Shown piece by piece: positions 24,227-26,452 of a stretch of 26,452 nt of DNA. Source of the stretch: Dehalococcoidia bacterium (GTDB taxonomy: Bacteria; Chloroflexota; Dehalococcoidia; UBA2979); contig JALOAM010000024.1 in assembly GCA_023228765.1 (NCBI GenBank), forward strand, positions 1-26,452. Direction: 5' to 3'. The position numbers were made by a program, and so were the translations under genes. Positions within the stretch are counted from its first letter, which is position 1. The number at the start of each line of letters is the position of its first letter. The notes beneath the pieces were generated by a model, which was not told the origin of the DNA, did no database searches, and saw only the letters and a program-made list of their open reading frames with translations.

Positions 24227-26452
24227 ATGGAGCAGGCGTCGCATCCGGCGCTCGCACGATTCCTGGAGGCGCGCTCGGCAGCAGCCGGGCGCGCCTCTCT
24301 GGGCATCTCCACCCTGGCCGCTTCCCCCCTTCTCGAGGGCGTCCCCACCACCGGCGAGGCGTCCCTCGGTCGCGGCGCTGCGCTCAGCGCCCACCTCACG
24401 GAGCACCTCGACGCTGCGGTTGCCGAGCTCGCCGAGGGGGTGGGCGGCGTCGCCGTCGTCGCGGTCGGCGGGTACGGGCGCGGCGAGCTCGCGCGGCACT
24501 CGGACGTGGACCTCATGGTCCTCGTCGGCGCGGGCGTCGAGGACCGCGCGGTCCGGATGCTCTATCCGCTGTGGGACGCCTCGCTGAAGGTGGGGCACTC
24601 CGTCCGAAGCGTCGGCGACACCGTCGCTGCCGCGAAGGAGAACGTGGAGACGTACACGAGTCTCCTCGACGCCCGCCTCGTGGCCGGCGACGAAGCACTG
24701 TTCGAAGCATTCCTGTCCACCCGCCGGAAGCTCGTCCGAGGTTCCCGACCGTGGCTGCGCGACCAGCTCGCCGCGCTGTGGGCGGAGCGTGTCCGCACGG
24801 AGCCCTGGCAGCTCCTCGCGGTGGACGTGAAGACGAGCCGCGGAGGGCTCCGCGGTCTGCACGCCCTCCACTGGCTCGCCGCTGCCGACGGGATCGCCGC
24901 CGACGCCCCAGAGCGCCCTCGATCGGCGGTGCTGGACGAGGCGCATGAGGCGCTGACGCTCACCCGGCACGCGGTCCACGCGCTGGTCGACCGCCCGAAC
25001 GACACCTACCGCCCGGAGTACGCCCGCGAGGTCGCGGACTGGCTCGGCGTCGACGCGTTCGAGTGGGGCCGCGCGCTCTACCGGCACATGCGCGTCGTCG
25101 ACGCCGCGGTCTGTGCCGCCTTCGCCGACGGCGCGCCGTCCGAGGCGCCTCGCCGCCGCTGGTGGCCGCGTCGCGCTCGCAGCGCCGCGGCTCCGGCTCA
25201 CGAACCGAGCGCCCTCGGTGCGCTCCAGGCGACGCTCGAGGAGATCACGCCGGGTGGGTCGCTCGAGCCGGTCGGTGCGCCCTCGTGGCTGGCGCTGCTG
25301 CCGGAGTGGGAGACGCTCCGCGCGCGGCCGCACATCGCGCCGTTCCACATCCACCCCGTGGACGTACACGCCGCCCGCACCGTCGCGGAGGCGCGCTGGG
25401 TGATGGCGCAGGACGAGTTCGGCGCGCGCACCCCGGAGGTCGCCGCTGCCCTCGGGCGGCCGGAGGAGGTCCTCCTCGCGGCGCTGCTGCACGACATCGG
25501 AAAGGGGCACGCCGGCGTCGAGCACCCCGCCGCCGGCGCGGTCATCGCGGAGCGGTTCGGGGCGCGTGCCGGTCTGGGTGCCGCAGCGACGCAGCGCCTC
25601 GTCGCCGCCGTCCGCCACCACCTGCTGCTCCCCGCCGTCGCCACGCGCCGCGACATCGCGGACCCGGAGGTCATCCGCGAGACCGCCGAGGCCGTCGGTG
25701 ACCTCGACACGCTCCGCCTGCTGTACGTGCTCTCCGTCGCGGACGCGCGGGCGAGCGGGCCGAACGTGTGGAACCAGTGGAAGGCGCAGCTGATGCGCGC
25801 CCTCTTTGACCGTGTCAGCGCCGTCCTCGACGCGCGCGCCAGCGACGTGCCGCGAGAGAGCGCCCCGAGCGTCGAGGCGGTCGCGGAGGCCCTCGCCGGC
25901 CGCGTCCCACCGGAGGTCGTGCGCGCCCACCTCGCCGGGCTGGACGCGACGTACCTGCTCTCGACGCCGCCCGAGCGCGTGGCGGACCACATCGACCTGA
26001 TCGAGGAAGCCGCGCGCGCCGAGGGCGGCACCGCCGCGCGTCGCGAAGCCCTCGGCGAGATCGACCGCGTCACGCTCGTCTCGCCGGACCGGCCGGGCCT
26101 CCTGCAGGACGTGGCCGGCACGCTCGCCGGGTTCAACGCGAGCATGCTCGGCGGTGTCGCCTACACCCGCGCAGACGGCGTCGCGATCCAGGTCTGGCAC
26201 GTCGGGGACGCCCTGAACAACGGGGGTTCGGGCATCGACGACCGCCGCTGGGCGCGCATCCTCGACGCGCTGCCGAGGGCGGCCCGGCGCCAGTTCGATA
26301 TCGAGGAGCGCCTCGCGGAGGTACGCCGCTCCTACCCCCAGCCCCCGCGCCGCGCCGACATCGAGACGAAGGTCCACCTCGACAACCGCGCCTCCCGCGA
26401 TTACTCCGTCCTCGAGGTCTCCGCCCCCGACCGCCGCGGCCTCCTCTACGCC
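24227..26452 (+). CDS. glnD: PII uridylyltransferase/uridylyl-removing enzyme GlnD (3' end outside window)
   Basis: The frame is open from ATG 24227 (AGGA 5 bases upstream) through the right edge; 742 residues are visible. The nucleotidyltransferase domain carries GGYGRGELARHSDVDLMVL (the two Asp bind metal) and KTSRGGLRGLH. The HD domain has LLHDIGKG with HHLLLPAV, which removes UMP. The first ACT domain begins at ITLVSPDRPGLLQDVAG (written IDRVTLVSPDRPGLL) and a second (YSVLEVSAPDRRGLLYA) is cut by the window. Glutamine is sensed through the ACT domains. It starts 40 bases after glnB, whose Tyr51 is its substrate. Frame and domains look intact. Confidence 0.96.
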   Translation, partial: MEQASHPALARFLEARSAAAGRASLGISTLAASPLLEGVPTTGEASLGRGAALSAHLTEHLDAAVAELAEGVGGVAVVAVGGYGRGELARHSDVDLMVLVGAGVEDRAVRMLYPLWDASLKVGHSVRSVGDTVAAAKENVETYTSLLDARLVAGDEALFEAFLSTRRKLVRGSRPWLRDQLAALWAERVRTEPWQLLAVDVKTSRGGLRGLHALHWLAAADGIAADAPERPRSAVLDEAHEALTLTRHAVHALVDRPNDTYRPEYAREVADWLGVDAFEWGRALYRHMRVVDAAVCAAFADGAPSEAPRRRWWPRRARSAAAPAHEPSALGALQATLEEITPGGSLEPVGAPSWLALLPEWETLRARPHIAPFHIHPVDVHAARTVAEARWVMAQDEFGARTPEVAAALGRPEEVLLAALLHDIGKGHAGVEHPAAGAVIAERFGARAGLGAAATQRLVAAVRHHLLLPAVATRRDIADPEVIRETAEAVGDLDTLRLLYVLSVADARASGPNVWNQWKAQLMRALFDRVSAVLDARASDVPRESAPSVEAVAEALAGRVPPEVVRAHLAGLDATYLLSTPPERVADHIDLIEEAARAEGGTAARREALGEIDRVTLVSPDRPGLLQDVAGTLAGFNASMLGGVAYTRADGVAIQVWHVGDALNNGGSGIDDRRWARILDALPRAARRQFDIEERLAEVRRSYPQPPRRADIETKVHLDNRASRDYSVLEVSAPDRRGLLYA

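Noticed and set aside
24143..26377. 744-codon open frame on the minus strand opposite glnD
   Set aside because: Antisense shadow of glnD. It also overlaps the end of glnB and has an Arg/Asp/Gly-rich composition without family motifs.

Overview
The window is 26,452 bases of high-G+C bacterial chromosome (G+C well above 60% by eye) carrying about 23 protein genes, nearly all of ordinary bacterial type. The gene set suggests a Gram-positive-like or monoderm-related lineage. Pointers are an HspR-controlled chaperone cluster with HAIR operators, an amtB-glnB-glnD operon behind a GlnR-like 11-base periodic box, a SecA without the zinc tail, and frequent GTG starts. I favour Chloroflexota (Dehalococcoidia-like) over a deep actinobacterium, but the sequence alone does not settle it.

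Layout. 1-2163: the end of a cupredoxin-like protein gene, an HxlR-type regulator on the minus strand, and a divergent acetyl-CoA acetyltransferase, closed by a strong hairpin terminator. 2216-3373 (minus): a TerC/Alx-family membrane protein preceded by a clear yybP-ykoY manganese riboswitch. 3453-4171: a VapBC toxin-antitoxin pair with a long palindromic operator abutting its start codon. 4175-9003 (minus): prs, an anchored hypothetical protein, secA and a translationally coupled P-loop kinase-like gene. 9299-11686: a zinc-ribbon protein, a Ca2+/Na+ exchanger and a metallo-beta-lactamase-fold hydrolase. 11687-12127: non-coding, with REP-type palindromes and a terminator. 12128-16838: the heat-shock cluster, hsp20 divergent from dnaJ-hspR-clp, with two HspR boxes between them. 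16868-20247: a lower-G+C DUF3644/HEPN-like gene, a methyltransferase, a 48-residue membrane protein, a phosphotriesterase-family hydrolase and an overlooked 58-residue Cys-rich membrane protein. 20408-22029: a PD-(D/E)XK nuclease-like gene convergent with a Dam-type adenine methylase that has no normal start codon. 22301-22455: a second REP doublet. 22482-26452: GlnR-like box, amtB, glnB (PII) and glnD (cut off by the window end).

How they work together. The dnaJ-hspR-clp operon and hsp20 form one self-controlled protein-quality module, with HspR acting on both divergent promoters. AmtB, PII and GlnD form the classical ammonium uptake and sensing module. TerC under a manganese riboswitch points to Mn2+ export or homeostasis. 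The most unusual items are two REP doublets whose central stems have different sequences but the same geometry, the methylase with a missing start codon opposite a small nuclease-like gene, and the HEPN-motif DUF3644 gene whose base composition differs from its neighbours.
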